From contig NZ_CP142394.1 in the NCBI RefSeq assembly GCF_035930445.1, positions 901,501-965,500 on the forward strand: 64,000 nt of DNA, written 5' to 3'. Of this stretch, positions 52,365 through 61,319 are shown piece after piece. The DNA comes from Sphingopyxis chilensis. Its GTDB lineage: Bacteria > Pseudomonadota > Alphaproteobacteria > Sphingomonadales > Sphingomonadaceae. The notes beneath the pieces are model-generated. The model was not told where the DNA came from, searched no databases, and was given only the letters and a program-made list of their open reading frames with translations. Position numbers and translations under genes: made by a program. Each line of letters opens with the position of its first letter. Position 1 is the stretch's first letter.

Positions 52365-54208
52365 CAGAAGCGCGCCCGCACGCCGCCATAGGCGGCGCGG
52401 CCATAAGTGCCGTAATTGAAGGCGGTCGCATAATCGGCGTCGAACAGATTATCGACGCGGCCGTAAATCTCTAAATTCGGCCCGACCGGGACGGAGGCGC
52501 GGATGCCCGCCAGCGCATAGCCATCGAGCGGCACCGCATTCGCCGCATCGTCGAAGCTGTCGCCGACCATGGTCAGCGTCGCGCCGGTCGACAGGCCGAA
52601 CGACCAATCATAATCGGCCGACAGGCTGACCGCATGTTCGGCGCGGCGCGGCAGGCGCTTGCCGTCGAACACCGCGCGTCCCGAGCGGTCGCGCGCATCG
52701 ATATAGCTGTATGATGCGGTGACGTTCAGCGCGTCGATCGGCCTCAGCGCCAGCGTCGCCTCGACGCCCTTCGCGCGCGTGCGGTCGATATTGCCATAGG
52801 TGAAGGCCGTATTGTCATAATTGATCTGGTCGTTGGTGTTGCGCAGGAACGCGGTGAGCGAGACCAGCGCACGCCCGTCCGCGAGGCTCTGGTCGATCCC
52901 GACATCATAGCTTTTCGACCGTTCGGGGCGCAGCGCCGCATTGCCGCTGAAAGCGTCGTACAGTTGGTAAAGCGACGGCGCCTTGAATCCCTCGCCATAG
53001 CTTGCGCGCACATTGGTTGCGCCGTCATTCGGCGAATAATTGGCGTTGGCACCGAATGTCGTCGCGCCGCCGAACTGGCTGTGATCGTCATGACGGAACC
53101 CGCCCGTCACCGACAGCCCGGCGAACGGCTGGACGATGCCGAGCGCATAGACGCTGTCGATGTTCGCGCGCTGGCTGTCGGTCGATCCAAAGCCGAAGAA
53201 ATCATAATCGGGGCGCTCATGCTCGTAACCGAAGATCAGCCTGGCCTGTTCGACGGGCGTCACCACGCCCTGATATTCGAAGCGCAAATTGGTGCCCGAA
53301 TAGCCATAGTCGGGCGCAGTGCCGCGCATGAAATAATAATCGCGGTCGTTGCGCAGCCAGGTCACCGCGGCGCGGCTGGTGAAACGGCCGTCGAAGAGGC
53401 CGAGGTTTAGCCCCGCATAGCCGACATATTGGTCGAGCTTCGCGACGTCGGCGCTGTCCGCCGGCGCGCCGAAGAAGCTGTCATAATCGAGGTCGGCGTT
53501 GATATAATAGCCGCGCAGGTCGAGGCTCAGCGCGTCGCTGAACGCGACCTTCAACCGCGCGTTGCCGGCGAAATTCTTGTAACCGTCCTTCTCGGCGCCG
53601 ACCGCCGCCGACGAAATGCCGTCGGTGCGGAAATAGGCGCCGCCGATGCCGCCCGAGATGCGTCCGGCGGTGCCCGACACATCGGCCTTGCCGGTGAAGC
53701 TGTCGCTATAACCATATTCGGCCGATCCCTTGGGGGCAAAGCCTTTAGCCGGGGTCGCGGTCGTCAGGCTGACGACGCCGCCGATCGCCTGGCTTCCGTG
53801 CACGACCGAATTCGATCCGCGCAGCACTTCGATCCGGTCGATATTGCCGGTCAGCAGGTGCCCGAAATCATATCCGTCGCCGATGCCGCTCGGGTCGTTG
53901 ACCTTGACGCCGTCGATCAGCACCAGCGTCTGCGTCGTTTCCGCGCCGCGCAGAGATATGCTCGCCACCGATCCCATGCTGCCCGTCCGGCTGAACCGCA
54001 CCCCCGGGGTCGTGGCGAGCAGGTCGACGACGTCGACCGACTGACGCGTCTCGATCGTATCGGCGTCGATGATGGTAATCGCTTGCCCCGCCTCGTCGCG
54101 GGGCTGTTCGATGCCCGACGCGGTGACGACGATATCGTCGCCGGTCTGCGCGAAAGCGGGCGTCGCCGCCGTCAGTGCGATCAAGGATAGGGTCGTGGAT
54201 TTCAACAT
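52364..54208 (-). CDS. btuB: TonB-dependent vitamin B12 receptor
   Basis: Outer-membrane receptor of 614 aa, the size of BtuB and much shorter than the sugar receptors in this window. A signal peptide (ending TPAFAQ) is followed by a TonB box (DDIVVTASG), a plug domain (VDLLATTPGVRF, ISLRGAETTQTLVLIDGVKVND, IEVLRGSNSVVHGSQAIGGVV) and a 22-strand barrel ending in Phe (YGGVRARF). I took the ATG at 54208; a longer frame to 54370 runs back toward the riboswitch and is not protein-like. The riboswitch upstream makes cobalamin the ligand with good confidence. Confidence 0.92.
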   Translation of the reverse strand: MLKSTTLSLIALTAATPAFAQTGDDIVVTASGIEQPRDEAGQAITIIDADTIETRQSVDVVDLLATTPGVRFSRTGSMGSVASISLRGAETTQTLVLIDGVKVNDPSGIGDGYDFGHLLTGNIDRIEVLRGSNSVVHGSQAIGGVVSLTTATPAKGFAPKGSAEYGYSDSFTGKADVSGTAGRISGGIGGAYFRTDGISSAAVGAEKDGYKNFAGNARLKVAFSDALSLDLRGYYINADLDYDSFFGAPADSADVAKLDQYVGYAGLNLGLFDGRFTSRAAVTWLRNDRDYYFMRGTAPDYGYSGTNLRFEYQGVVTPVEQARLIFGYEHERPDYDFFGFGSTDSQRANIDSVYALGIVQPFAGLSVTGGFRHDDHSQFGGATTFGANANYSPNDGATNVRASYGEGFKAPSLYQLYDAFSGNAALRPERSKSYDVGIDQSLADGRALVSLTAFLRNTNDQINYDNTAFTYGNIDRTRAKGVEATLALRPIDALNVTASYSYIDARDRSGRAVFDGKRLPRRAEHAVSLSADYDWSFGLSTGATLTMVGDSFDDAANAVPLDGYALAGIRASVPVGPNLEIYGRVDNLFDADYATAFNYGTYGRAAYGGVRARF

Positions 54209-54394
54209 GGGAGGCCCCCGCACGCCGGCAACGAAGGCGGAGCCTGCCGAAACGCGAGCGCGATCGACCGATGCTGGCGTCGCAAGTGGCGTAAAGGCCT
54301 GCAACCCCGGCACCGAAGCGGCCCCAGCCGCTTGGTCGTCGCTCGACGGAAACCTCCGTGCCTTGGCCACTCCCTGGGCCCTGGCATTGAGCGA

Positions 54395-54590
54395 CCCACG
54401 CCGGCAGGTCTCCTGGCTCGCGGGTCAGGGCTTGATGCACGCCTTCCCAGGTTTCCCCAGTGGCTGATCCGCAATTCCGGACCAGTGCATCTCGCTCGCC
54501 GCTTACAGTTGCAGGGACAGCCTCGGTTTCGGCGCGCCTTCCGACACGCCTACCGCGTTCCCATTTTAAGCCCTCTCGGGCACCGGCGCG
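54395..54590 (-). ncRNA. Cobalamin riboswitch
   Basis: Read on the minus strand, the region starts with CCGGTGCCCGAGAGGGC, continues through AATGGGAA and CCCTGCAACTGTAAGCGGCGAG, and ends with GAGCCAGGAGACCTGCCGG, which is the B12 box. These are the conserved blocks of the AdoCbl riboswitch in the right order and spacing. It lies about 190 bases upstream of btuB, so it should repress btuB-cobO-btuFCD when cobalamin is plentiful. Confidence 0.93.
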
Positions 54591-54621
54591 ATCATATGCG
54601 GAGCAAGCCCCGCACGCGCCG

Positions 54622-54649
54622 CCCATAGCGGAACGGCAGTTTTGCGCAA
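54622..54649 (-). promoter_or_regulatory. Candidate promoter of the B12 operon
   Basis: On the minus strand TTGCGC (54649-54644), a 16-base spacer and TATGGG (54627-54622) fit a sigma-70-like promoter. Transcription would begin about 25-30 bases before the riboswitch. The -10 match is modest, and read-through from the thiolase gene upstream is also possible. Confidence 0.3.
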
Positions 54650-54656
54650 TCGGGAT

Positions 54657-55817
54657 TTACAGTCGTTCGATGACCATCGCCGCGCCGACCCCCATCGCGC
54701 CGGTCAGCACGACCAGGCCGTATTGGCCGCCGCAGGTGTCGAGCGCATCGAGCAGGGTCGAGGTCAGGATCGCGCCGCTTGCCCCCATCGGGTGCCCCTT
54801 GGCGAGGTGCCCGCCGCTGACATTGACGCGCACGGGATCGGCTTCGCGGTCGCGCAGGAATTTGGCGATTGTTACCGCGAAAGCCTCCATGAACTCGATC
54901 CGGTCGATGTCGTCCAGGGTCAGCCCGGCGCGCGTCAGCACCTTGTCCATCGCCGCGAAGCCGGCGGTCAGCGACGCGGCCGGATCTCCGCCGCTTTCGG
55001 CAAAGGCGACGACGCGCACGCGCGGCGTGATGCCAAGCCCTTCGCCGCCGACCAGTGCCAGCCCCGCGCCGTCGCAGATCGGCGGCGCGTGCGCGATGCT
55101 GTGGAGTGGCTCGAACCTCGCGCCTTCGAGTGCGCCGGCATATTGCTGCTGCAATTCGCCGAACGCGGGCGGCGCGGCGGCGAGTGATTCCGCGGTGGTT
55201 TGCGGACGAATACACTCCTCGCCGACCAGCGGGCCTGTTGTGATCCGCGATTTTTGAAGCGTGGCGTTGTTTTCGGCGGTGCCCGCCTTTCGTTGCGAAG
55301 CGAGAGCCACAGCATCGAGTTCGGCGCGGCTGATGCCCTCGGCATTGGCAAGGCGATCGGCCGCGAGAACAGGCGGGACGAAGCGCGCGCGGGGCGGAAG
55401 TTCGTCGTTGGTATAGAAACCCGCGCAATCGCCGAGAAAAGGCGCGCCGCTCATCGATTCGACACCCCCGGCCAGCACGTGCGTCGCTTCGCCGCTTGCG
55501 ACCTTCGCGACCGCCTGACCGATCGCCGACAGCCCCGACGCGCAATAATTGTTGATGCTGTGCGCCGCCACCGTGTCGGGCAGGCCCGCATGCAGCTTCG
55601 ACACCAGGGCGATATGTCCGCCCTGCGCGCCGGTCTGCGTGACGCAGCCGAGGATCAGCGCATCGGGTGTCGCCGCGATGTCGCCACAACGCACCGCGAG
55701 CGCCGCCGCCTGCTGGCGCACCAACTCCTGCGGGCTCAGTCCGGCAAGCCCTCCATCGGGCCGCGCCTTGCCGCGCGGCGTCCGCACGGCATCGTATAGA
55801 AAGACGGGGTGCGGCAA
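54657..55817 (-). CDS. Thiolase-family protein lacking the second catalytic Cys
   Basis: Acyltransferase-fold protein of 386 aa, read from a TTG at 55817 because the thiolase N-terminus (VFLYDAVRTPRGK) begins there and the upstream stop is two bases away (TGATTTG). It keeps the acyl-binding Cys92 (NNYCASGLSAIG) and His342 (KGHPMGASGA). At the place of the second catalytic Cys, 30 residues after the His as in normal thiolases, it has Thr372 (VLTGAMGVG), and the usual Asn of NEAFA is Met310 (EFMEAFA). Standard thiolase or acetoacetyl-CoA synthesis chemistry is therefore doubtful; acyl transfer or hydrolysis is possible. It is coupled to the second thiolase upstream. Confidence 0.83.
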   Translation of the reverse strand: MPHPVFLYDAVRTPRGKARPDGGLAGLSPQELVRQQAAALAVRCGDIAATPDALILGCVTQTGAQGGHIALVSKLHAGLPDTVAAHSINNYCASGLSAIGQAVAKVASGEATHVLAGGVESMSGAPFLGDCAGFYTNDELPPRARFVPPVLAADRLANAEGISRAELDAVALASQRKAGTAENNATLQKSRITTGPLVGEECIRPQTTAESLAAAPPAFGELQQQYAGALEGARFEPLHSIAHAPPICDGAGLALVGGEGLGITPRVRVVAFAESGGDPAASLTAGFAAMDKVLTRAGLTLDDIDRIEFMEAFAVTIAKFLRDREADPVRVNVSGGHLAKGHPMGASGAILTSTLLDALDTCGGQYGLVVLTGAMGVGAAMVIERL

Positions 55818-55818
55818 A

Positions 55819-57048
55819 TCAGGTGCCGACGACGAAACTGACAGCTGTGGTCGCGCTGCCCCCGACGTTGAAGGTCGCGAAGTTGCGTGCCCCCTCGACC
55901 TGGTAATCGCCCGCATTGCCGGTGACTTGCCGCCAGCTGTCGAGCAGCATCCTGACCCCCGTCGCGCCGACCGGATGGCCAAGGCCGATCAGCCCGCCCG
56001 ACGGATTGACCGGCAATTTTCCGCCCAAGGCAATCGTTCCATCCTCGACCGCGCGCCAGCTTTCGCCGGGCGGAGTGATGCCGAAATGGTCGATCGCCAT
56101 ATATTCGGTGATCGAGAAGCAATCATGCACCTCGACACCGTCGCACGCGTAAATATCGGGCATCTCGGCGCGGCGCAGCGCGTCCATCATCGCCTTGCGC
56201 ACACTTGGGAAGACATAATCGCCGCCGCGGCTGTCTTGAACTTTGGTAGAATAGAGCAGGGGGGCGGTGGCATGTCCCCAGCCTTTGATCCGCGGGATCG
56301 AGTCGATCGAAATGCCGCGCCGCTTGGCATAGGCCTCGGCCACCTCGCGCGAGGCAAGGAAGATGGCGGCGGCGCCGTCGGTGACCTGCCCGCAATCGGA
56401 CTTGCGAAGCGAGCCTTCGATCAGCGGGTTGACCTCGTCATTCTCGCCGAGATGATCGTCGGTCACCGCCCAGTCGCGCGTTTGCGAGTTCGGGTTCTTC
56501 TTCGCATTCGCGAAATTGTTCGCCGAAATCCCGCGCAGATGCGCGCGGTCGAGCCCGAAGCGTTCGTCATATTCCTCGGCGACGCGCGCGAACATATACG
56601 GCCACAAATAGCGCGCCTCCTGCGCCTCGCGCCCCGCCCAGGCGGCGGCGCCGAGATATTCGGCGGCGCGCTGGCCGGGGACGTTGCGCATCAATTCGAT
56701 CCCGAGCACCAGCGCGAGCCCATAGCGCTCGGCCTCGATTTCGGCGGCGGCGGCAAGGATCGCGATGCTGCCCGAGGCGCAGGCGGCTTCGTGGCGCGAT
56801 GCCGGGATGCCCGCGAGGTCGGGGTGGACATGGCCGAAGAAGCCGCCGAGCTGGCCTTGGCCCGCGAATAATTCGCCGACGAAATTGCCGACATGCGCGG
56901 TTTCGACCTCCTTGGGTTCGATACCCGTCGCCGCAAACGCCGCCTCGGCGACGTCGCGGAACAGTTCGAACAGCCCGCCGCCCTCGCGTTCCATGTTGCG
57001 CGAAAAATCGCTCTGCGCGCCGCCGAGGATGAAGACGTCCTTTGCCAT
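55819..57048 (-). CDS. SCP2-type thiolase (acetyl-CoA acetyltransferase family)
   Basis: Protein of 409 aa from the SCP2-thiolase-like branch. It has Cys90 (EAACASGSIA), the HDCF motif (EVHDCFSITE) that replaces NEAFA in this branch, and GLGHPVGATG. Such proteins cleave or make C-C bonds in 3-keto-acyl-CoA, often with bulky or aromatic/steroid side chains. The stop is directly followed by the TTG of the other thiolase, and the CoA-ligase stop is one base upstream of its ATG, so all three are one unit. The substrate is unknown; the CoA-ligase and carotenoid oxygenase suggest an acid from oxidative cleavage. Confidence 0.85.
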   Translation of the reverse strand: MAKDVFILGGAQSDFSRNMEREGGGLFELFRDVAEAAFAATGIEPKEVETAHVGNFVGELFAGQGQLGGFFGHVHPDLAGIPASRHEAACASGSIAILAAAAEIEAERYGLALVLGIELMRNVPGQRAAEYLGAAAWAGREAQEARYLWPYMFARVAEEYDERFGLDRAHLRGISANNFANAKKNPNSQTRDWAVTDDHLGENDEVNPLIEGSLRKSDCGQVTDGAAAIFLASREVAEAYAKRRGISIDSIPRIKGWGHATAPLLYSTKVQDSRGGDYVFPSVRKAMMDALRRAEMPDIYACDGVEVHDCFSITEYMAIDHFGITPPGESWRAVEDGTIALGGKLPVNPSGGLIGLGHPVGATGVRMLLDSWRQVTGNAGDYQVEGARNFATFNVGGSATTAVSFVVGT

Positions 57049-57049
57049 G

Positions 57050-58741
57050 TCAGGCTTCCTTTTCGAGAGTCGCGAGCGCCATTTCGCGCACTTCGCTACG
57101 CATCACCTTGTTCGTGACGTTGCGTGGCAGCGCGTCGAAGCGGAACAGGCGTTCGGGCAATTTGAACACCGCGAGATCGTGCCCGCGCAGAAAATCGGCG
57201 ACCTCGCCGATATCCACGTCATCGGCACCGCGCGGCACATAGGCTAGGCCGATACGTTCGCCCATCTTTGCGCAAGGCAGCGAGAAGGTGCATGCTTCGG
57301 CCAGCAACGGATGGCCGCCGAGCAGCTGGTCGATCTCCTCGGGCGAAATGTTGACGCCGCCGCGGATGATGAGGTCCTTGCAGCGGCCGACGAAGCGGTA
57401 GAAGTCGCCGTTCTCGGCGATCTCGAACAAATCGCCGGTGCGGAACCAGCCGTCGTCGGTGAAGGCTTCGGCGGTGCGGTCGGGGGCGTTGTGATAGCCC
57501 TCGAACAAGGTCGGCCCGCGGATCTGGAGTTCGCCCGATACGCCGTCGGCCTCGATCGGATTGCCGCCGCCGGGCGGGACGAGCCGGCTTTCGATATTCG
57601 GCGCGCGGCCTTCGCCATAGGGACGCCGATAGGTGCCGCGGCGCGGAAACAGGCTCGCGCGCTTGTCGGGATCGGGCATGTCGCCTTCGCCGGTGATGAA
57701 GCTCATCCCCTCGTTCGACCCGAACACGTTGACGATGATGATGCCGAGCTTTTCCTGGAAACCGCGCACCATCGCGGGCGCGAGCGGGGCCGAGCCCGAT
57801 GCGATTACGCGCAGGCTGGAGAGGTCGACCGACGCGAGCAATGCTTCGTTCTGGAGCAGCATGTTGAGCACTGCGGGCGGCGCGATCGTCAGGCTCGGCC
57901 GCTCGGTGGCGATCTGCTTGAGGTAGATGCCGGGATCGAAGGGATGGTGAAGGACCATCGTCCCCGCGCTGGTCAGCCAGCACATGGTGATGCCGCCGAT
58001 GCTCGCCATGTTGATGAGCGGGAAGGGGTTGAGCAGCACATCGCCCGGCCCGACCTTCAACGCCTCATATCCCGCGGCCGCGACCGCGATCCAGTGGTTG
58101 TGGCTGCGCGGCACGCCCTTGGGAACGCCGGTGGTGCCCGAGGTCCAGCAGATGGTGAAGATATCGTCGGCATCGACCGGGTTCGACGCGACATGCGCGA
58201 CGAGCGCGTCCGGGTCGCCCCCGACGGTCGAAAGGTCGAGCGCGCCCGCGGGCGGGTTGGGGCCAAAGGTCATCAGCGCGATGCCGTCAAGCAGCGGTGC
58301 CGCAACCCCGACATGATCGCAGCCCTTGACCTGCGTTGCGCAGAGGAAGGCTTTGGGCCCAACGACGCCGATCATGCCCTTCAGTTCATGGCTGCGATAT
58401 TGAACCGCCGCCGGGCTGACGACCGCGCCGATCTTCGCCGCGGCGAAATAGAGCGCGACGAACTCGCTGATGTTTGGCAGCTGGACCAGCAGCACATCGT
58501 CCTTGCCGATCCCCGCGGCGACGAGCGCGCCCGCGAGCCGATCGATCTCGGCGGCCAGCTCGGCGTAGATCAGCCGCTGCGGTTCGCCGAAAGCGAAGTC
58601 GCCGCGGTTGGGCGCATCGACCAGCGCCAGCCGGTCGGGATGCGCCACCGCATTGGCGAAAAACAGGTCGGCGAACGTCTTGTCGCCCCACCAACCGCTT
58701 GCGCGGTGTTGTTGTCGCTTGTCCTCTCCCGCAACGATCAT
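57050..58741 (-). CDS. AMP-forming acyl-CoA ligase
   Basis: ANL-superfamily enzyme of 563 aa that activates a carboxylic acid with ATP and CoA. The P-loop is TSGTTGVPKG (about residues 200-209), later motifs are FGSNEGMSF, WFRTGDLFE and GRCKDLIIRGGVNISPEEID, and the C-terminal Lys is in NKVMRSEVR near residue 545. Sequence blocks fit medium-chain, cyclic or aromatic acid ligases; the exact acid cannot be read from sequence. It is followed after one base by the SCP2-type thiolase and preceded after one base by the carotenoid oxygenase, so the genes are co-transcribed. Confidence 0.86.
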   Translation of the reverse strand: MIVAGEDKRQQHRASGWWGDKTFADLFFANAVAHPDRLALVDAPNRGDFAFGEPQRLIYAELAAEIDRLAGALVAAGIGKDDVLLVQLPNISEFVALYFAAAKIGAVVSPAAVQYRSHELKGMIGVVGPKAFLCATQVKGCDHVGVAAPLLDGIALMTFGPNPPAGALDLSTVGGDPDALVAHVASNPVDADDIFTICWTSGTTGVPKGVPRSHNHWIAVAAAGYEALKVGPGDVLLNPFPLINMASIGGITMCWLTSAGTMVLHHPFDPGIYLKQIATERPSLTIAPPAVLNMLLQNEALLASVDLSSLRVIASGSAPLAPAMVRGFQEKLGIIIVNVFGSNEGMSFITGEGDMPDPDKRASLFPRRGTYRRPYGEGRAPNIESRLVPPGGGNPIEADGVSGELQIRGPTLFEGYHNAPDRTAEAFTDDGWFRTGDLFEIAENGDFYRFVGRCKDLIIRGGVNISPEEIDQLLGGHPLLAEACTFSLPCAKMGERIGLAYVPRGADDVDIGEVADFLRGHDLAVFKLPERLFRFDALPRNVTNKVMRSEVREMALATLEKEA

Positions 58742-58742
58742 C

Positions 58743-60239
58743 TCAGGCGGCCAACACGCTGTTTTCGCCCATGCCGATGTCGTCGCCGGATGCCCAGACG
58801 GTGTGTGTGCCCGAACAGATGCGTTCGGGCAGGATGATCCGGCACACCGGCCCCGCCGTGATATTTTTCGCGTCGATCAGCACGCATTCGGATGTGTCGG
58901 TTTCGAGGTCCGCAATGAACGACACGAGGTAACCGTCATCCTCGTCCTTCGCATCGATGCGCGGCGCGAAAGGCGCCTCGCTACCGAAGCGGCCGGGGCC
59001 GAATTCATATTCTTCGCTCGTGCGCGCGTTCAGGTCGTGCTTGACGAGGCCGCGGAACAGGAACCAGCCCGGCTCGGGGATCGCGCTATAGGCGTAGCGA
59101 TACGGTTTACCCGCATAGCGGTGGTTGAACATGCCGAATTCGAGATCGCGGTCGTCGAGCCGCTCTTCGACCGTCGCGCCAGTCTTGAGGTTGAAGCGCC
59201 AGCGATGGAGACGCGGCTTCAACAATCCCTGATCCAAATAGGCCATCATCCGCTCCAAGCCCTCCGGCGCATTGGGATAGGATTTCGGCATCGGCTCTTC
59301 CTGATAATAGCCGTCGAGGATGATCTCGTCGCCTTCCTCCCATGCGTTCAGCCAGTGGAGCGTGTAGGTCGGCTCGGCCTCGAACCAGCGAATGTCTTTG
59401 GGCTGGCCGTGGCGCGGGATGATCGCGAAGCGCGTCTTCTGATCGGGGTGGAACTGGACGACATGCAGCCGCTTTTCGAGCAGTTCCTCGTTCCAATAGA
59501 GCGGCATGTCGTTGAGGATCGTATAGTTTTCGGTGAACGCCATATCGTGCGGCAGCCGCGGTCCGGGCAGCGGCACCGGGATATAATGCTTCAGCTTATT
59601 GTCCGCGCCTACAACGCCATAGTGCATGTAAGGCGCGTGCTTCGAGTAATTGAAGAACATCAATTCTCCGGTCGCGAGGTCGACCTTGCAGTGCGCCGAA
59701 ATGCCGTCGAGCGGCACCCAGCTTTCGGTGCCGAACTGTTCGAGCGTGAAGGGGTCGAGCCGGTACGCCTCGCCGCACTGGTAGAAGGTCGAGATGATCT
59801 TGCCCGCGTGGATTGCGACATCGGTCGAACTCGAATCCTTCAGCCACTCCTGTGCCCCCCAACCATGGCGCGTCGACTTGTGCGGCGGCTCCATCAGTCC
59901 CGCCCACAGCGAACGGCCGGCTTCCTTCTCCGCCGCAAACCCCTTGGTGCGGACGAAGCGGCTGCGATAGCTCGCGCGACCGTCCTTGAACGAAATCGCG
60001 TGGATGAAACCGTCGCCGTCGAAGGGATGATAACGCCCGATCGGCTCGTGGATCTGGTTTTCGCCCGTGCGGACATAGACGCCGTCGATGTCGGTCGGGA
60101 TATTGCCGATCACCTCGGCATCGCCGTTGGCGAAGATCGCGTTCCACTCATTGTAGGTCGGGCGCCACGCGCCCTTCATATAGGGATGGTCGTTCGGCTG
60201 GATCGTCGTCTGGATCGTGTCGACAAGCTGGGCGGTCAT
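58743..60239 (-). CDS. Carotenoid cleavage oxygenase / lignostilbene dioxygenase family
   Basis: Non-heme iron dioxygenase of 498 aa. The four iron ligands His183 (ISAHCKVD), His231 (LPHDMAF), His295 (YTLHWLNAW) and His479 (SGTHTVWA) are all present, as is GRYHPFDGDGFIHA of the propeller core. These enzymes split C=C bonds of carotenoids, apocarotenoids or stilbenes to two carbonyl products. In sphingomonads most act on lignin-derived stilbenes. The phenol-binding region differs from what I remember of stilbene enzymes: NQIHEP and RTKGF where aromatic Phe and Tyr are usual, with a Lys kept in WLKDSS. It overlaps the nitronate monooxygenase gene by 4 bp. Confidence 0.87.
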   Translation of the reverse strand: MTAQLVDTIQTTIQPNDHPYMKGAWRPTYNEWNAIFANGDAEVIGNIPTDIDGVYVRTGENQIHEPIGRYHPFDGDGFIHAISFKDGRASYRSRFVRTKGFAAEKEAGRSLWAGLMEPPHKSTRHGWGAQEWLKDSSSTDVAIHAGKIISTFYQCGEAYRLDPFTLEQFGTESWVPLDGISAHCKVDLATGELMFFNYSKHAPYMHYGVVGADNKLKHYIPVPLPGPRLPHDMAFTENYTILNDMPLYWNEELLEKRLHVVQFHPDQKTRFAIIPRHGQPKDIRWFEAEPTYTLHWLNAWEEGDEIILDGYYQEEPMPKSYPNAPEGLERMMAYLDQGLLKPRLHRWRFNLKTGATVEERLDDRDLEFGMFNHRYAGKPYRYAYSAIPEPGWFLFRGLVKHDLNARTSEEYEFGPGRFGSEAPFAPRIDAKDEDDGYLVSFIADLETDTSECVLIDAKNITAGPVCRIILPERICSGTHTVWASGDDIGMGENSVLAA

Positions 60240-61210
60240 GCGATGACTCCTTCGGCGGGGACAAAGCGCGGGCGCGTTGCGGCCGCATCATATTCTTTCA
60301 CGAGGCGATCGACGATGGTTGCGATGGGTTCGACGCCGCGCACCGCGCCGACGCCCTGGCCCGCGGACCAGACATTCTTCCACGCCTTCGCATCGTCCTG
60401 CGCGTCCGAGAAATTGGGGCGCTTGTCCTCGGGCATGTTTGCAGGGTCGTATCCGGCGGCGATCAGGCTCGATTTCAACCAGTTGGCGGTTACACCTGTG
60501 ATACCTTTTGAAGGGACGATGTCTTCGGCGCCCGCGGCCACGATCATGTCCTTATAGCCGGCCGCCGCCATGCTCTCGGCGCAGGCGATCAGCGACGTGC
60601 CGAGATAGGCCAAGTCGGCGCCCAATATCTCGGCGGCGCGCACGGCATGACCTGTCGAAATCGCTCCGCCGAGCACCAGCGGACCGTCCCAGAACTGCCG
60701 CACCTCTTCGACAAAGGCGAAGCCCGCGGTCGCGCCGGTGTGCCCGCCCGCGCCCGCGGCGACGAGCACAAGGCCGTCGACCCCGGCTGCTGCTGCCTTG
60801 CGCGCAAAGCCGACCGAATTGACGTCGGCGAAGACCAGCCCACCATAGCTGTGGATTTCCTCGACCACCCGTGCCGGACTGCCGAGCGCGGTGATGACGA
60901 GCGGTACCTTGTTGCGCACGACGCAAGCGAGGTCTTCGGGCAAGCGGCTGTTCGACGGATGGACGACCAGGTTGACCGCCCACGATGCGGCGTGAGGATC
61001 GTTGGACAGCGCCGCATCGATCCGGCTGATCCAATCCTCCAGGTCGGCGGATGTCCGAGCATTGGGCGCAGGGAAGCTGCCGATCACGCCCGATCGTGAG
61101 GCGGCGATCACCATCTCGGGTCCCGAGACAAGGAACATCGGCGCGGCGATTGCGGGCAGTCGCAAACCCTGCGTCAGCGCCGGTGGAAGGCCGTTATTCG
61201 GCACTATCAT
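60236..61210 (-). CDS. Nitronate monooxygenase-like FMN protein
   Basis: TIM-barrel flavoprotein of 324 aa of the 2-nitropropane dioxygenase / FabK superfamily. PAIAAPMFLVSGPEMV is the FMN-binding start, AGAGGHTG carries the catalytic His157, and GGAISTGHAVRAAEILGADLAYLGTSLIA is the phosphate-binding end. Many members do not act on nitronates in vivo but serve as quinone or enoyl reductases in degradation operons, so the EC activity is open. It is the first gene of the minus-strand unit, divergent from the TonB receptor at 61320. Confidence 0.82.
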   Translation of the reverse strand: MIVPNNGLPPALTQGLRLPAIAAPMFLVSGPEMVIAASRSGVIGSFPAPNARTSADLEDWISRIDAALSNDPHAASWAVNLVVHPSNSRLPEDLACVVRNKVPLVITALGSPARVVEEIHSYGGLVFADVNSVGFARKAAAAGVDGLVLVAAGAGGHTGATAGFAFVEEVRQFWDGPLVLGGAISTGHAVRAAEILGADLAYLGTSLIACAESMAAAGYKDMIVAAGAEDIVPSKGITGVTANWLKSSLIAAGYDPANMPEDKRPNFSDAQDDAKAWKNVWSAGQGVGAVRGVEPIATIVDRLVKEYDAAATRPRFVPAEGVIA

Positions 61211-61319
61211 GCTCTCCCAAATTATCTGACTTGCATAACGATACTTAAAGACGATAAGAGTCGCAAGACCAGAAAAGCATCGCGGGGCGAACCTGACGAT
61301 GGTGGGAGGGAGAGAGATT
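61211..61319. promoter_or_regulatory. Divergent promoter region of the oxygenase cluster and receptor
   Basis: This 109-bp AT-richer gap carries two ACGATA elements 13 bases apart (in AACGATACTT and GACGATAAGA, about 61237-61255) and GGGAGGGAGAG, the ribosome-binding site of the receptor. The repeated ACGATA could be a regulator site serving both directions. No gene is present. Confidence 0.35.

Noticed and set aside
54209..54370. N-terminal extension of BtuB from an upstream in-frame start.
   Set aside because: The extra 54 residues are not signal-like and lead back toward the riboswitch; the ATG at 54208 begins a proper signal peptide.
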